Positions 17,981 through 26,409 of a stretch of DNA of 64,000 bases are shown here, one piece after another. Source of the stretch: Candidatus Saccharimonadota bacterium (lineage in GTDB: Bacteria > Patescibacteriota > Saccharimonadia > Saccharimonadales > Saccharimonadaceae); NCBI GenBank assembly GCA_905365145.1, contig CAJPIO010000002.1, positions 62,001-126,000 of the forward strand, given 5' to 3'. Both the position numbers and the translations under genes were made by a program. How positions within the stretch are numbered: the stretch's first letter is position 1; every line of letters begins with the position of its first letter. The notes beneath the pieces were generated by a model. The model was not told the origin of the DNA, made no database searches, and worked only from the letters and a program-made list of their open reading frames with translations.

Positions 17981-18706
17981 CTAATCGTTAATATCAGCAG
18001 TAATATCGGCATTCGTATAGACGTTTACCACATCATCAAGATCGTCGAGCGCGTCAATAATTTTTATTACTTTGCGAGCGGTTTCAGCATCGCTGATAGG
18101 CACGTCATTTTTGGCAATGTATTGCAACTCGGCTTCCTCGATGGTCATACCTGCATCAAGCAACGCCTTACGAACGCTCGCTAAATCTTTCATGCCAGTA
18201 TAGACAATTAGTTTACCATCAGCCTCAACAGCATCTTCGGCGCCTGCGTCAAGTACTTGCAACAATGCTTCTTCGCCGCTTGCTGCCACCCGAATAACCC
18301 CTTTACGGTCAAATTGAAACATCACGCTGCCAGCATCAGCCATTGAACCGCCGTTTTTAGTTAAAGCCAATTTCACCTCTGGTAAAGTTCGATTACGGTT
18401 ATCAGTGGCTGTTTCAATGATAATCCCTACGCCGCCAGGGCCATAACCTTCGTAAGTAATTTCTTCTAGCGCCGCTGAATTTTTGTCGGCAACCCGGTCG
18501 ATCGCCCGCTGAATATTAGCAGCTGGCATATTTGCCGCCTTAGCTTTTTCGATAGCCATCGCTAGACTAGAGTTCATTGTGGGGTCAGTGCCAGCCCGCG
18601 CTGCGATAGCGATCTGGTTGCCAATTTTAGTGAAAATCGCACCGCGTTTAGCATCAACAACAGCTTTTTGACGATGTGTTGTCGCCCATTTACTATGTCC
18701 TGACAT
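17981..18706 (-). CDS. yebC: YebC/PmpR family protein
   Basis: A 241-residue member of the YebC family. Members act as DNA-binding regulators or, as shown more recently for some, as translation factors that relieve ribosome stalling at prolines. The start MSGHSKWATTHRQKAVVDAK and the block ITYEGYGPGGVGIIIE are family signatures, and the length is full. A clear GAGGAG Shine-Dalgarno precedes the ATG. It lies alone between the surface-protein gene and comEC. Confidence 0.93.
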   Translation of the reverse strand: MSGHSKWATTHRQKAVVDAKRGAIFTKIGNQIAIAARAGTDPTMNSSLAMAIEKAKAANMPAANIQRAIDRVADKNSAALEEITYEGYGPGGVGIIIETATDNRNRTLPEVKLALTKNGGSMADAGSVMFQFDRKGVIRVAASGEEALLQVLDAGAEDAVEADGKLIVYTGMKDLASVRKALLDAGMTIEEAELQYIAKNDVPISDAETARKVIKIIDALDDLDDVVNVYTNADITADIND

Positions 18707-18765
18707 GACTACTCCTCGTTAGTTTATTGATAAATGCTTACTTATATAATAGCAAATGAGCCCTG

Positions 18766-20205
18766 TTATGTCACTATCGAAGCATCGCGCAGTCGATAGC
18801 CGCTACGCCATTTCATGAACCACACTGCCGCAATTATCAAACCGTACCATAGCACCGCTATCCACCACGGTATTTGCAGCTCAACTGCAGCCCAAGATTG
18901 CTCGGCACACCAATTCACTACTACAATCATCGCATCAAGCATCATCTGCGCTGGCCAGCCAATGATGTGCGCTATCGTTGGAACGATCAATCCGCTAACG
19001 CCACCTATTGATGTTAGCAACATCGCCAACGGTATAAACGGACCAACCAGGATATTCGCCAACAACGAAATTACACTCAACTGCCCAAAGGCTGCCATGA
19101 TAATCGGCGCAGTTACCAGCTGTGCCGCTAATGTTTCTAACAGAATTTGAATGATAGCTGGGACTTTATCAGCCGAAAAGAAATAGGCCGTCATCACTGG
19201 CGCCACGATAATCACACCAGCGAATGCTGCAAAACTTAGCATCCAACCCATGTCTCCCCAAGCATAACTCGGATTGCACAATACCGTTATTGCCGATACT
19301 AGCCCCAGCAAAACAACTGGATGAAACTTTCGGCCGACATACCATGCTAGTAAGCTTAATCCAGTAACAAGCCCAGCGCGCACCATGCTCGGGCTAGCGC
19401 CAGTCATAGCGATAAAACCCAGCACCAAGCTACAGCTAACCAGCGTCGCTAAATATTTTGATATTTTTGCGAATAGCCGCCGCGCCAAACGTACCAGAAT
19501 TGTTAAATTGTAGCCGCTCGCTACAATGATATGGGTCAGACCAGCAATCTTCAAAGCCTCCAGTAGATCATCTGGCAGCATACTTTTCTTACCCAATAAA
19601 AAGCCAATGCCTAAACTAGCTCCTGGGTCACCAATCGCTTTATGTACGCCATCAGCAAAAGTATCGCGCAACTCTAGTGCTGGATCGCCGCCAGATGTTC
19701 GCTTGACACTGTCAAGCTTCGCTTTTGCTAATACTGCCGCGAAATTGCCAAAACCCGGCTTCAATACACCGCGCAAAGCAAGTTCATCACCGCGTTTAAT
19801 TGCTGGATTACCGCGCAGCGACAACCAAATTTGGCCAGGTAAAGACGTCTCGCCCATTTTGATATAAGTTATTTGCAGTCTAGTACTACCAGCTACGTTA
19901 TCTGCGTCATCCCGCACTATTCCAGTTAATCGCACTGATTGACCATACAACGGTTTATATAACTGTAGTTGCACTTGATCGCTAGAGCCGCGAGCCAGTC
20001 CAACCAACAAGCCCGCACCTAGCATCAAAATTAACAAAATCCGCCGCCGCTGCCAAAAAGCTAAACTAATCAGCGGGATGGATGCAATAATTAACCACCA
20101 GCTAGCCCCGTTCCACCATTGCGCCAATACCAAGCCGCTAACTAGTCCGTAGCATAAAGCGGCAATATGCCACATTGGATGAAGCCGCTCGCCCAACCAT
20201 CTCAT
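18766..20205 (-). CDS. comEC: DNA-uptake channel ComEC (competence domain, short form)
   Basis: Inner-membrane channel for single-stranded DNA entry during natural transformation. The 479-residue protein has an N-terminal membrane pair, a DUF4131/OB-like domain (about 80-165) and a competence domain with HIIVASGYNLTILVRL and many membrane helices. The C-terminal metallo-beta-lactamase domain of long ComEC proteins is absent, as in many short forms. TACTAT at 20212-20217 ends 6 nt before the ATG (leaderless). It is divergent from tRNA-Lys. With the pilus genes and recA it completes a plausible uptake route. Confidence 0.92.
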   Translation of the reverse strand: MRWLGERLHPMWHIAALCYGLVSGLVLAQWWNGASWWLIIASIPLISLAFWQRRRILLILMLGAGLLVGLARGSSDQVQLQLYKPLYGQSVRLTGIVRDDADNVAGSTRLQITYIKMGETSLPGQIWLSLRGNPAIKRGDELALRGVLKPGFGNFAAVLAKAKLDSVKRTSGGDPALELRDTFADGVHKAIGDPGASLGIGFLLGKKSMLPDDLLEALKIAGLTHIIVASGYNLTILVRLARRLFAKISKYLATLVSCSLVLGFIAMTGASPSMVRAGLVTGLSLLAWYVGRKFHPVVLLGLVSAITVLCNPSYAWGDMGWMLSFAAFAGVIIVAPVMTAYFFSADKVPAIIQILLETLAAQLVTAPIIMAAFGQLSVISLLANILVGPFIPLAMLLTSIGGVSGLIVPTIAHIIGWPAQMMLDAMIVVVNWCAEQSWAAVELQIPWWIAVLWYGLIIAAVWFMKWRSGYRLRDASIVT

Positions 20206-20211
20206 ATTTCG

Positions 20212-20217
20212 ATAGTA
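20212..20217 (-). promoter_or_regulatory. -10 box of comEC (leaderless)
   Basis: TACTAT with a 6-nt gap to the comEC ATG. Confidence 0.45.
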
Positions 20218-20224
20218 GCATAGC

Positions 20225-20253
20225 TTGACACGACTCGCCGCAAACTGTATAGT
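20225..20253 (+). promoter_or_regulatory. Consensus sigma-70-type promoter of tRNA-Lys
   Basis: TTGACA at 20225-20230, a 17-base spacer and TATAGT at 20248-20253. Transcription would start near 20260, just before the mature tRNA 5' end. Confidence 0.85.
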
Positions 20254-20264
20254 AAGATTTACTC

Positions 20265-20341
20265 GGGCCCATAGCTCAGCTGGTTAGAGCACCTGCCTTT
20301 TAAGCAGGGTGTCGTGAGTTCAAGCCTCACTGGGCCCTCCA
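20265..20341 (+). tRNA. tRNA-Lys (anticodon TTT), CCA encoded
   Basis: The cloverleaf pairs fully. The acceptor is GGGCCCA/TGGGCCC, the D stem GCTC/GAGC, the anticodon stem CCTGC/GCAGG with loop CTTTTAA, and the T stem GTGAG/CTCAC with loop TTCAAGC. The discriminator reads T (20338), followed by an encoded CCA. A or G is usual for tRNA-Lys, so T is odd. Confidence 0.96.
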
Positions 20342-20353
20342 TTTCAAGAATAA

Positions 20354-20388
20354 GAAGACCTCCTCAGCGTGAAGGTCTTTTATTTTTT
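20354..20388 (+). terminator. Rho-independent terminator after tRNA-Lys
   Basis: Arms AAGACCT (20355-20361) and AGGTCTT (20373-20379) are followed by a T-rich run (TTTATTTTTT). Confidence 0.8.
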
Positions 20389-20396
20389 AGCTGTCT

Positions 20397-20885
20397 TTAT
20401 TCTTTACTCTTCTTTTTTGATTCGTTGCGCCGCACATGAGTTTGCAACACATCAATTATCGACAGCACCAGGCACACAGTCACGATAATAGCATAAGACG
20501 CATTAATACGGCTGACGATTTGCTTGCCGAACTCATCAACCACTAGCGCATTTTCTAGCGGCTCAAACATTAATACCACAGCTAACACTGCAAATATCAC
20601 TGACCCGCCAATTCGCTGAAATTTGTTACTAGCCGCCGGCCCGCTGAATAGTAATATCAGTGAAGGTGCTAGAGTTAATATAACCGCCACCACATCTACT
20701 AACGGCGGACGGATGATAACGATGCCAAAATTAGCAACGTATGGCGTTGCCTCGCTACTCCACAAATCAGCCAAGATTGAACCAGCTGCTAGCGCTAGCG
20801 TCAATACGCCGAATCGCCGGCGCGTCATATATGCCAACAAAAACAACACGCCAAAGACTATTGCTAGAACGATAGTAAAAGTCAT
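20397..20885 (-). CDS. Polytopic membrane protein of unknown function
   Basis: A 162-residue protein with about four to five hydrophobic segments (about 3-18, 25-40, 58-80, 90-108, 128-146) and a lysine-rich cytoplasmic tail. The topology is loosely like colicin-V-production (CvpA) proteins, but I see no firm family signature. TAAAAT at 20892-20897 lies 6 nt before the ATG, so the message is probably leaderless. It is convergent with the tRNA terminator. Confidence 0.7.
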   Translation of the reverse strand: MTFTIVLAIVFGVLFLLAYMTRRRFGVLTLALAAGSILADLWSSEATPYVANFGIVIIRPPLVDVVAVILTLAPSLILLFSGPAASNKFQRIGGSVIFAVLAVVLMFEPLENALVVDEFGKQIVSRINASYAIIVTVCLVLSIIDVLQTHVRRNESKKKSKE

Positions 20886-20938
20886 GCTTTTATTTTATCA
20901 TGTCGTCTATGTACGATGACAAGTTAAAAGCCCGTGTC

Positions 20939-22054
20939 TCATGAGAAAATACCGCGTTTTTTAGAGGCTTCGAATTGCTCTAACAGTTCACGCTGCTTTT
21001 TAGACAGTTTAGTCGGTGTATCGACAATAATGCTAACGATATGGGCGCCGCGCCGTTCGCTGCGCGGGTATGGCACGCCATGGCCAGACAATTTAAAATC
21101 AGTACCCGACTGCGTACCGGCCGGTACCTTCATGGTAATTATGCCGTCGACTGTCTCAACGTCAATTTCAGTACCGAGTGCCGCATCAACCATACCGATA
21201 TGTTCTTGGCTAAGAATCAAATCGCCCTCGCGGGTAAATTTCTTATGCGCTTTAACGCGAATATTGATGTATAAATCACCACGTTCGCCGTCGGCAATCG
21301 CTTCACCGCGCTCGCGCAAACGAATTGTCGAACCGTCATCAATACCTGCTGGAATTTTGACAGTGATTTTCTGCTCGCGGCGTTGCACGCCAGAGCCATG
21401 GCAAACTGTACATTCTTTCTCGGGTATTTTACCGCGGCCTTTACAGGTTTCGCAGACTACCGCTTGTTGGATCGGGCCAAACATCGTGTTCATTGTGCGG
21501 ACACGCTGGCCGGCGCCTTGGCAATCTGGACAAGTTTTCATCTCGAAACCCGGTTCGACGGTCGCGCCGTGGCAATGCTCGCATTCGTCGTTAATCATTA
21601 ACGCAATCTCGACATCTTTGCCAAACACCGCTTCTTCGAAAGTCAAAGTAACACGCGTTTCAACGTCGCGCCCACGCGGCCGGCTATTGCGGCGCGATTG
21701 CCCGGACGGCCCGCCAAAAAACTGACTGAAAATATCGCCCAAGCCTTCGCCAAAATCGAAATTAATATTTTGACCTTGGCCGAAACCGCCAAAACCTTCA
21801 AAAGGATTACCGCTGTAACCAGCACCACCGCCAGAACCGCCTACGCCAGCATGACCGAACTGGTCGTAGCGTTGACGTTTTTGCTTATCTTTGAGAACTT
21901 CGTAAGCTTCGTTAATCTCTTTGAATTTCTCTTCACTGCCGCCTTCTTTGTCGGGGTGATACTTAACAGCCAGCTTACGAAAAGCTTTCTTAACTTCGTC
22001 TTCAGAGGCGTTTTTGCTGATACCTAGTACTTCATAATAGTCGCGCTTTGCCAT
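20939..22054 (-). CDS. dnaJ: Chaperone DnaJ
   Basis: Type I Hsp40 co-chaperone of DnaK. At 371 residues it is full length. The J domain has HPD in VKYHPDKEGG (about 31-37), followed by a Gly/Phe-rich region and a zinc-finger region with four CxxC motifs (CEHC, CPDC, CETC, CTVC). The C-terminal substrate-binding domains end in a short tail. It is transcribed alone; dnaK and grpE are not adjacent. TATACT at 22063-22068 and a CIRCE operator directly upstream indicate HrcA heat-shock control. Confidence 0.97.
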   Translation of the reverse strand: MAKRDYYEVLGISKNASEDEVKKAFRKLAVKYHPDKEGGSEEKFKEINEAYEVLKDKQKRQRYDQFGHAGVGGSGGGAGYSGNPFEGFGGFGQGQNINFDFGEGLGDIFSQFFGGPSGQSRRNSRPRGRDVETRVTLTFEEAVFGKDVEIALMINDECEHCHGATVEPGFEMKTCPDCQGAGQRVRTMNTMFGPIQQAVVCETCKGRGKIPEKECTVCHGSGVQRREQKITVKIPAGIDDGSTIRLRERGEAIADGERGDLYINIRVKAHKKFTREGDLILSQEHIGMVDAALGTEIDVETVDGIITMKVPAGTQSGTDFKLSGHGVPYPRSERRGAHIVSIIVDTPTKLSKKQRELLEQFEASKKRGIFS

Positions 22055-22062
22055 ATTGCTAT

Positions 22063-22091
22063 AGTATAGCGCGTTAGCACTCGAAGTGCAA
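22063..22091 (-). promoter_or_regulatory. dnaJ promoter embedded in CIRCE
   Basis: The -10 TATACT (22063-22068) and -35 TTGCAC (22086-22091) have a 17-base spacer. The -35 coincides with the spacer of the CIRCE palindrome, and the ATG lies 8 nt after the -10. Confidence 0.65.
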
Positions 22092-22100
22092 GAGTGCTAA
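22074..22100. promoter_or_regulatory. CIRCE operator (HrcA site) of dnaJ
   Basis: A perfect match to the consensus TTAGCACTC-N9-GAGTGCTAA. HrcA itself is not encoded in the window. Confidence 0.95.
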
Positions 22101-22110
22101 AATTACTGAC

Positions 22111-23130
22111 TTATTTAACGTCAGTAGCCGATGGACTCTTATTATTTTTGTTCGGATTACGCGCCGCCAGCACGCGCAAATCGTCAACTACATCAAATTC
22201 ATCGAGGATTTTACGGCCAAGCAACGCCTCTAATGTATCCTCGAGCGTTAAGATACCCGCTGTCTCGCGATAATCGTTAACAACAATAAACATATGATGC
22301 CGCGTTTTGATAAAGGCCGACAAGGCGCGCTCCAGCTTCTGGTTTTGGTTGATAAAGTAAATCTTCTTGTCCATCGCCGTTTCAACGCGGCTAGTTTTCT
22401 TACCGTTATCAAGCGTCAGTAAGCTACGAATATGCAGAATACCAACAATATGGTCAATATCACCGTCAGTCACCGGGAAGCGGCTATGGCCAGTCTTATG
22501 CAGTTCATCAAGCAGCAACGGCCCAATCACATCTTCCTTAGCTACTGTATTCATTACGCCGCGCGGCGTCATTACCTCTTCGACGGTTTTTTCATGAAAA
22601 TGCAGGGCATTATTGATTAGTTTTTTCTCTTCAAGCGACAGTATTCCCGATGATTCGCGTATCAAATGCTCAAGTTCTTCCCGCGAGCTAAGAATATTCG
22701 GCTCATTCTGCACATTAACACTGCGCAAAACTTGCCCCAAGCGCGGATGCCGCTCGACGAAAGTCAGCAATCTCGGCTCTATCCGCCGGTAATATCCATC
22801 AACCATCTGCACCAACCAGTCAAAATGAGCAATTCTACTATATACTAAAGACGTCATCACGCTAATAGCTACGCCGATAAAAAAACCAAACGCCGATACT
22901 GCCGATAATACCGCCAGAACCAGTAGTAGGGCTTCGGTTGCCTTACGCAGCGATACAATATCATCAAGCAGTAGTATTCGCCGTAATTCGTCAGCCGCTG
23001 CGGTGTCGCCCTTACGACGGCGGCGTTCTAACTCGTACATTGATAGCTTTGTTCGGCGCGGCGAAATTGACGTCACTGCTATCAACGCTAAGGTAATCAT
23101 CACAAACAAAATCGCTAAGAATAACCGCAT
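22111..23130 (-). CDS. CBS-domain membrane protein (CorC/HlyC, CNNM-like)
   Basis: From the ATG at 23130 (MRLFLAILFVMITLAL) the protein has about 339 residues. It has an N-terminal membrane helix, a second hydrophobic region (about 62-95), a linker, and then paired CBS domains with VEEVMTPRGVMNTV and HSRFPVTDGDIDHIVGILH. The second CBS half has HHMFIVVNDYRETAGILTLE. Relatives are linked to magnesium/cobalt homeostasis; here that is only inferred. The upstream frame stays open to 23289, but TACAAT (23137-23142) lies 6 nt before the 23130 ATG, which favours the shorter leaderless product. Confidence 0.82.
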   Translation of the reverse strand: MRLFLAILFVMITLALIAVTSISPRRTKLSMYELERRRRKGDTAAADELRRILLLDDIVSLRKATEALLLVLAVLSAVSAFGFFIGVAISVMTSLVYSRIAHFDWLVQMVDGYYRRIEPRLLTFVERHPRLGQVLRSVNVQNEPNILSSREELEHLIRESSGILSLEEKKLINNALHFHEKTVEEVMTPRGVMNTVAKEDVIGPLLLDELHKTGHSRFPVTDGDIDHIVGILHIRSLLTLDNGKKTSRVETAMDKKIYFINQNQKLERALSAFIKTRHHMFIVVNDYRETAGILTLEDTLEALLGRKILDEFDVVDDLRVLAARNPNKNNKSPSATDVK

Positions 23131-23136
23131 ACATAT

Positions 23137-23142
23137 ATTGTA
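23137..23142 (-). promoter_or_regulatory. -10 box of the CBS-domain gene (leaderless)
   Basis: TACAAT with a 6-nt gap to the ATG. It would make the longer upstream reading untranslated. Confidence 0.5.
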
Positions 23143-23209
23143 CCGCAAGCCCGCTTGATTGGCGAGCTCATAAGCAGTATAATAGCCTCTAGTAATAAGC
23201 GGAGGAAAT

Positions 23210-23959
23210 ATGACCAAAAAGGCATGGATTATTTTTGCGGCGATGTGCGTAGGATTGATTGGCGGCTTGATTTTTTTACAGCAGCGCAATCAAATTGATG
23301 TTTCAAGCGTCGATACTACGAAGGCGCAGCCAGCATCAAGCGAAAGCGGCGATATTAGCGAACATGTTTATGGTAACGCTAACAGCAAAGTACTACTAGT
23401 TGAATATGCCGATTTTCAATGTCCAGGCTGCAATTCATCTTACCCGGTCACCAAAAAAGTCACTGAAAAGTACAAAGACAAGATTGGGTTTATCTTCCGC
23501 AATTATCCGCTAACTAGCGCTCACCCGAACGCGCTGGCCGCAGCGGCTGCCGCCGAATCAGCTGGACTACAAGGTAAGTACTGGGAAATGCACAACTCGC
23601 TTTTCGAAAATCGAGCTAGCTGGGTAGAGTTATCCGGGTCAACTCGTACTGAAAACTTTGTGAAGTTAGCCTCCGACATCAAGGGCTTGAATGTAGAAAA
23701 ATTCAAGGCTGATCTCGAAAATCCAAACATCCGTAAAAAAATTGATTACGACATGGCGCTTGGCAAAAAGGACAGCGTTGGCGGCACGCCAGCTATGTAC
23801 ATTAACGGCAAAGATGTCGGCAGCCAAAAAGTCCTTAACGGTAAGCTAGTTAGCGGCACAAACACCGATACTAATGCTAGTTATGTTTGGGCTAATGCTG
23901 ATAATTTTGAAAAGTTCGTCATCCAGCCAGCAATGAAATCTGCTGGAATCAGTTATTAG
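23210..23959 (+). CDS. Membrane-anchored DsbA-like thiol-disulfide oxidoreductase
   Basis: Introduces or isomerises disulfides outside the cytoplasm. A signal anchor (about 5-22) is followed by a Ser/Asp-rich linker and a thioredoxin_4/DSBA domain. The active site is CPGC (EYADFQCPGCNSSY, about 75-78), with the insert NYPLTSAHPNALAAAAAAE and the cis-Pro loop GGTPAMYING. A GGAGG Shine-Dalgarno and an upstream TATAAT support the start. It is divergent from the CBS-domain gene. It is one of three thioredoxin-fold exported proteins in the window, which fits the many Cys-bearing surface proteins. Confidence 0.88.
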   Translation: MTKKAWIIFAAMCVGLIGGLIFLQQRNQIDVSSVDTTKAQPASSESGDISEHVYGNANSKVLLVEYADFQCPGCNSSYPVTKKVTEKYKDKIGFIFRNYPLTSAHPNALAAAAAAESAGLQGKYWEMHNSLFENRASWVELSGSTRTENFVKLASDIKGLNVEKFKADLENPNIRKKIDYDMALGKKDSVGGTPAMYINGKDVGSQKVLNGKLVSGTNTDTNASYVWANADNFEKFVIQPAMKSAGISY

Positions 23960-23990
23960 TTGAAATGCCTGCCTGCATTAGTCTGTAAAT

Positions 23991-24290
23991 CTACTGCCGA
24001 CTACTACTTGATGGGCTAGGCGACTCCTGAGGTGCGGTAGCGTTATTTGTGCTAGAACCAGCCTGCTGCGGCACTGGTGAATTGCCTCCAGGCGCACCAT
24101 TCATTGAATTGCTTTGCGATGATTTATTGACTTGCATGCCGCCGACAAAGCCTAACCCGCCAGCGAACAACACAATTGCTATGACGGCCAAAATCATAGT
24201 TGGCGTCATAGACGAGCATTGCGCCACTGGCCGTATTGATGGCGTACCGCCAGAAGGCATTTCAAAACCATCTTCAATTTTAGTTGACAT
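23991..24290 (-). CDS. Small single-pass membrane protein with Ser/Pro/Gln-rich tail
   Basis: A 99-residue protein with a polar N-terminus, one membrane helix (about 30-50) and a low-complexity extracytoplasmic tail rich in Ser, Asn, Gln and Pro. It lies downstream of the histidine kinase in the same direction with a 70-base gap and has a purine-rich Shine-Dalgarno, so it may be an accessory or target of that two-component system. I recognise no family. Confidence 0.6.
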   Translation of the reverse strand: MSTKIEDGFEMPSGGTPSIRPVAQCSSMTPTMILAVIAIVLFAGGLGFVGGMQVNKSSQSNSMNGAPGGNSPVPQQAGSSTNNATAPQESPSPSSSSRQ

Positions 24291-24360
24291 TTATTCATCT
24301 CCTTTTGTTAATTAATACTGATTAAAATATAACTAGGAGCTATTAAAGATGCCTTAAAAA

Positions 24361-25374
24361 CTATTTTTTCTTGTTGTATACAGGAAGAATGACTGTAAAA
24401 GTCGAACCAACATTCTGTTCGCTATCGACGTTAATTCGTCCGCCATGCGCCTTAATAATCCGCTCGGCAATTGACAAGCCTAAGCCGTATCCAGCAGTAG
24501 TACGCGACTCTTCGGCTCTATAAAATCGCGTAAAAATCTGCGACTTTACTTCGTCGCTCATGCCAATACCAGCGTCCGCCACAGCAACGCTGACGTGCTT
24601 ACCCTTTTTGCTGCTAGAAATAGTAATGGTACCACCTTTGTTACTATATTTAATAGCATTGTCTAGCAAAATCGTGAAAAGCTGTTCTAAACTTTGTCGA
24701 TCGCCAAGCAGCAAAAAATTTTTAGTTTTATCATCGATAGCAATATCTTTTGCCAGCGCCTGATTTACTACTAGGTTCATCGCCCGAGCAATCACCGATT
24801 GCAAACCGACCTTGCTTTTCTGAATTTCCAGCTTGTCTTCTTTGAGCAATCCTAACATTGAGTTGGTTAATTTTTGTAAACGTTTAACATCATCAACATT
24901 GTCAGCAATAACCTGTTTGGCTTGCTTGAGTGTCAATTTCGGATTCATTGATGCCACCTCATTAGCTGCCAGCAGTGCGGTCAACGGCGTGCGTAATTCG
25001 TGGCTAGCATCGCTGACAAAACGCGATTGCGCCGCCATGTTATCCTCGATTGGCTGCAGCGTATGCTGAGCTAGCAGATAGCTGACTAGCCCGCCTATCA
25101 AAAACACCGTTAAATTTGCCAGCAGCAAGTTTAAGCGAATCGCCGCCATCGCTTCATCTTCACGCGTATCAAGATAGCTGTGAATTGAAATAACCGTACC
25201 CGGCTCGGCGGAACGAATCGTAGAAGTTGCCTGCTGATCATTCGGCGGCCGGCGATGAAATTCTTGGCTTGATAGTCCATAAATTATCAAACTAAAGGCA
25301 ATCGACATAGACATGATGATCGCCAAATAGGTCCCCGCTAAGCGAACAACGGCACGTTGACCAACATTTTTCAT
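24361..25374 (-). CDS. Sensor histidine kinase
   Basis: A 337-residue membrane kinase. Two membrane segments (about 13-33 and 82-105) bracket a short extracytoplasmic sensor region. The H box is VSDASHELRTPLTALLAA, followed by the N box (LFTILLDNAIKYSN), G1 (VADAGIGMSDE) and G2 (GYGLGLSIAERIIKAHGG). Four bases overlap the response regulator upstream, so the pair is coupled. The signal is unknown. Confidence 0.94.
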   Translation of the reverse strand: MKNVGQRAVVRLAGTYLAIIMSMSIAFSLIIYGLSSQEFHRRPPNDQQATSTIRSAEPGTVISIHSYLDTREDEAMAAIRLNLLLANLTVFLIGGLVSYLLAQHTLQPIEDNMAAQSRFVSDASHELRTPLTALLAANEVASMNPKLTLKQAKQVIADNVDDVKRLQKLTNSMLGLLKEDKLEIQKSKVGLQSVIARAMNLVVNQALAKDIAIDDKTKNFLLLGDRQSLEQLFTILLDNAIKYSNKGGTITISSSKKGKHVSVAVADAGIGMSDEVKSQIFTRFYRAEESRTTAGYGLGLSIAERIIKAHGGRINVDSEQNVGSTFTVILPVYNKKK

Positions 25375-26060
25375 GCTTTTCTAATCTCGTCCTTAACGAT
25401 ATATCCAAACCCTCGTACCGTTTGGATAATCGGATCAGTGCCTGGAAAAGGCTTATCAATTTTGTTGCGTAAATAGTTAATAAAAACTTCAACGTTATTC
25501 GGCAAAATATCGGCATCAAAGTCCCAAACGTGCGTCATGATGTTTTGCTTACTAAGAATTTGATTCTTGTTGCGCAGCAAATATTCAAGAATGGCAAATT
25601 CTTTGTTAGATAGCTTGATATCTTTACCAGCCCGTTTAGCAGTGTGATTAGCGATATCAAGTTCAAGATCACGCACTGTCAAAATGTTATCAAGCACATC
25701 CTGCGGCCGCCTCAGCAACGCCCGAACGCGAGCGCCGAGAACCTCGAAGCTAAACGGCTTCGGCAAATAGTCGTCGGCGCCGCTATCCAGGCCTTCCACA
25801 ATATCTTTATTCTGATCTTTGGCTGTCAACATCAAGATTGGCGTTTTATTACCGTCAGCACGCAGCTTTTTGGCGACTTCAAAGCCATTCATGATTGGCA
25901 TCATCACATCGAGAATAATGAGATCATAATCATCAGCCCGCGCCGCATTGTAGCCATCCTCGCCATCATGCTCGATATCAACCGCGTAGCCGTCCATTTC
26001 GAGCCCTTGCTTGATCGACTTGGCAATTCGTTTCTCGTCGTCAACAACCAAAATCTTCAT
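25371..26060 (-). CDS. OmpR/PhoB-family response regulator
   Basis: A 229-residue regulator. The receiver domain has acidic residues VVDDEKR near the start, the phospho-acceptor Asp in DLIILDVMMP (about 51) and Lys in YLPKPF. The winged-helix domain ends in VRGFGYIVKDE. It is co-encoded with the kinase downstream. TATAAT at 26067-26072 lies 6 nt before the ATG (leaderless), so it has its own promoter separate from the small winged-helix gene before it. Confidence 0.95.
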   Translation of the reverse strand: MKILVVDDEKRIAKSIKQGLEMDGYAVDIEHDGEDGYNAARADDYDLIILDVMMPIMNGFEVAKKLRADGNKTPILMLTAKDQNKDIVEGLDSGADDYLPKPFSFEVLGARVRALLRRPQDVLDNILTVRDLELDIANHTAKRAGKDIKLSNKEFAILEYLLRNKNQILSKQNIMTHVWDFDADILPNNVEVFINYLRNKIDKPFPGTDPIIQTVRGFGYIVKDEIRKA

Positions 26061-26066
26061 AATTTT

Positions 26067-26072
26067 ATTATA
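26067..26072 (-). promoter_or_regulatory. -10 box of the response regulator gene (leaderless)
   Basis: TATAAT with a 6-nt gap to the ATG. Confidence 0.5.
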
Positions 26073-26093
26073 ACCTTTCTTTTGTTTAATGGT

Positions 26094-26351
26094 TTAGTAA
26101 TTTAAGGACATTTCTGGCCACAAGTAGTGAGTCGTCTGCTTGCCGCGGCGGCTCATCGAAATCCACCAATCGCCAGCGGTCGTTTTAATTTTGATTAAAC
26201 CTTTGTTTTTGAGGCGACTCAGCTGTGTCATCAATTTCGGACGGCTCATTTGCAAGCTTTCGGTTAGTCCCGTCAGGTCTTCCTCGCCACTCTCGCTAAT
26301 CTGCTGCAAAACAAGCGCTTCATCAGTTGTCAAATTCAAATTCTTGGTCAT
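26094..26351 (-). CDS. Small winged-helix (MarR-like) DNA-binding protein
   Basis: From the ATG at 26351 (GGAG Shine-Dalgarno) the product has 85 residues. An HTH lies in LTGLTESLQMSRPKLMTQLS and a wing in GLIKIKTTAGDWWISMSRRG. The upstream frame remains open but overlaps the end of the glycosyltransferase gene. It lies between that gene and the two-component operon, so control of either is possible. The ligand is unknown. Confidence 0.7.
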   Translation of the reverse strand: MTKNLNLTTDEALVLQQISESGEEDLTGLTESLQMSRPKLMTQLSRLKNKGLIKIKTTAGDWWISMSRRGKQTTHYLWPEMSLNY

Positions 26352-26409
26352 ATTCACTCCTTTATTTAGGTTTGTAATGACAGTATGCGCGGTTGAGCTT
26401 AAAGTATTC

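Noticed and set aside
23131..23289. N-terminal extension of the CBS-domain protein
   Set aside because: It would begin upstream of the -10 box. The shorter start gives a clean membrane helix.
24049..24315. Forward frame opposite the small Ser/Pro-rich membrane protein
   Set aside because: It is antisense to a better-supported gene with a membrane helix and a Shine-Dalgarno.
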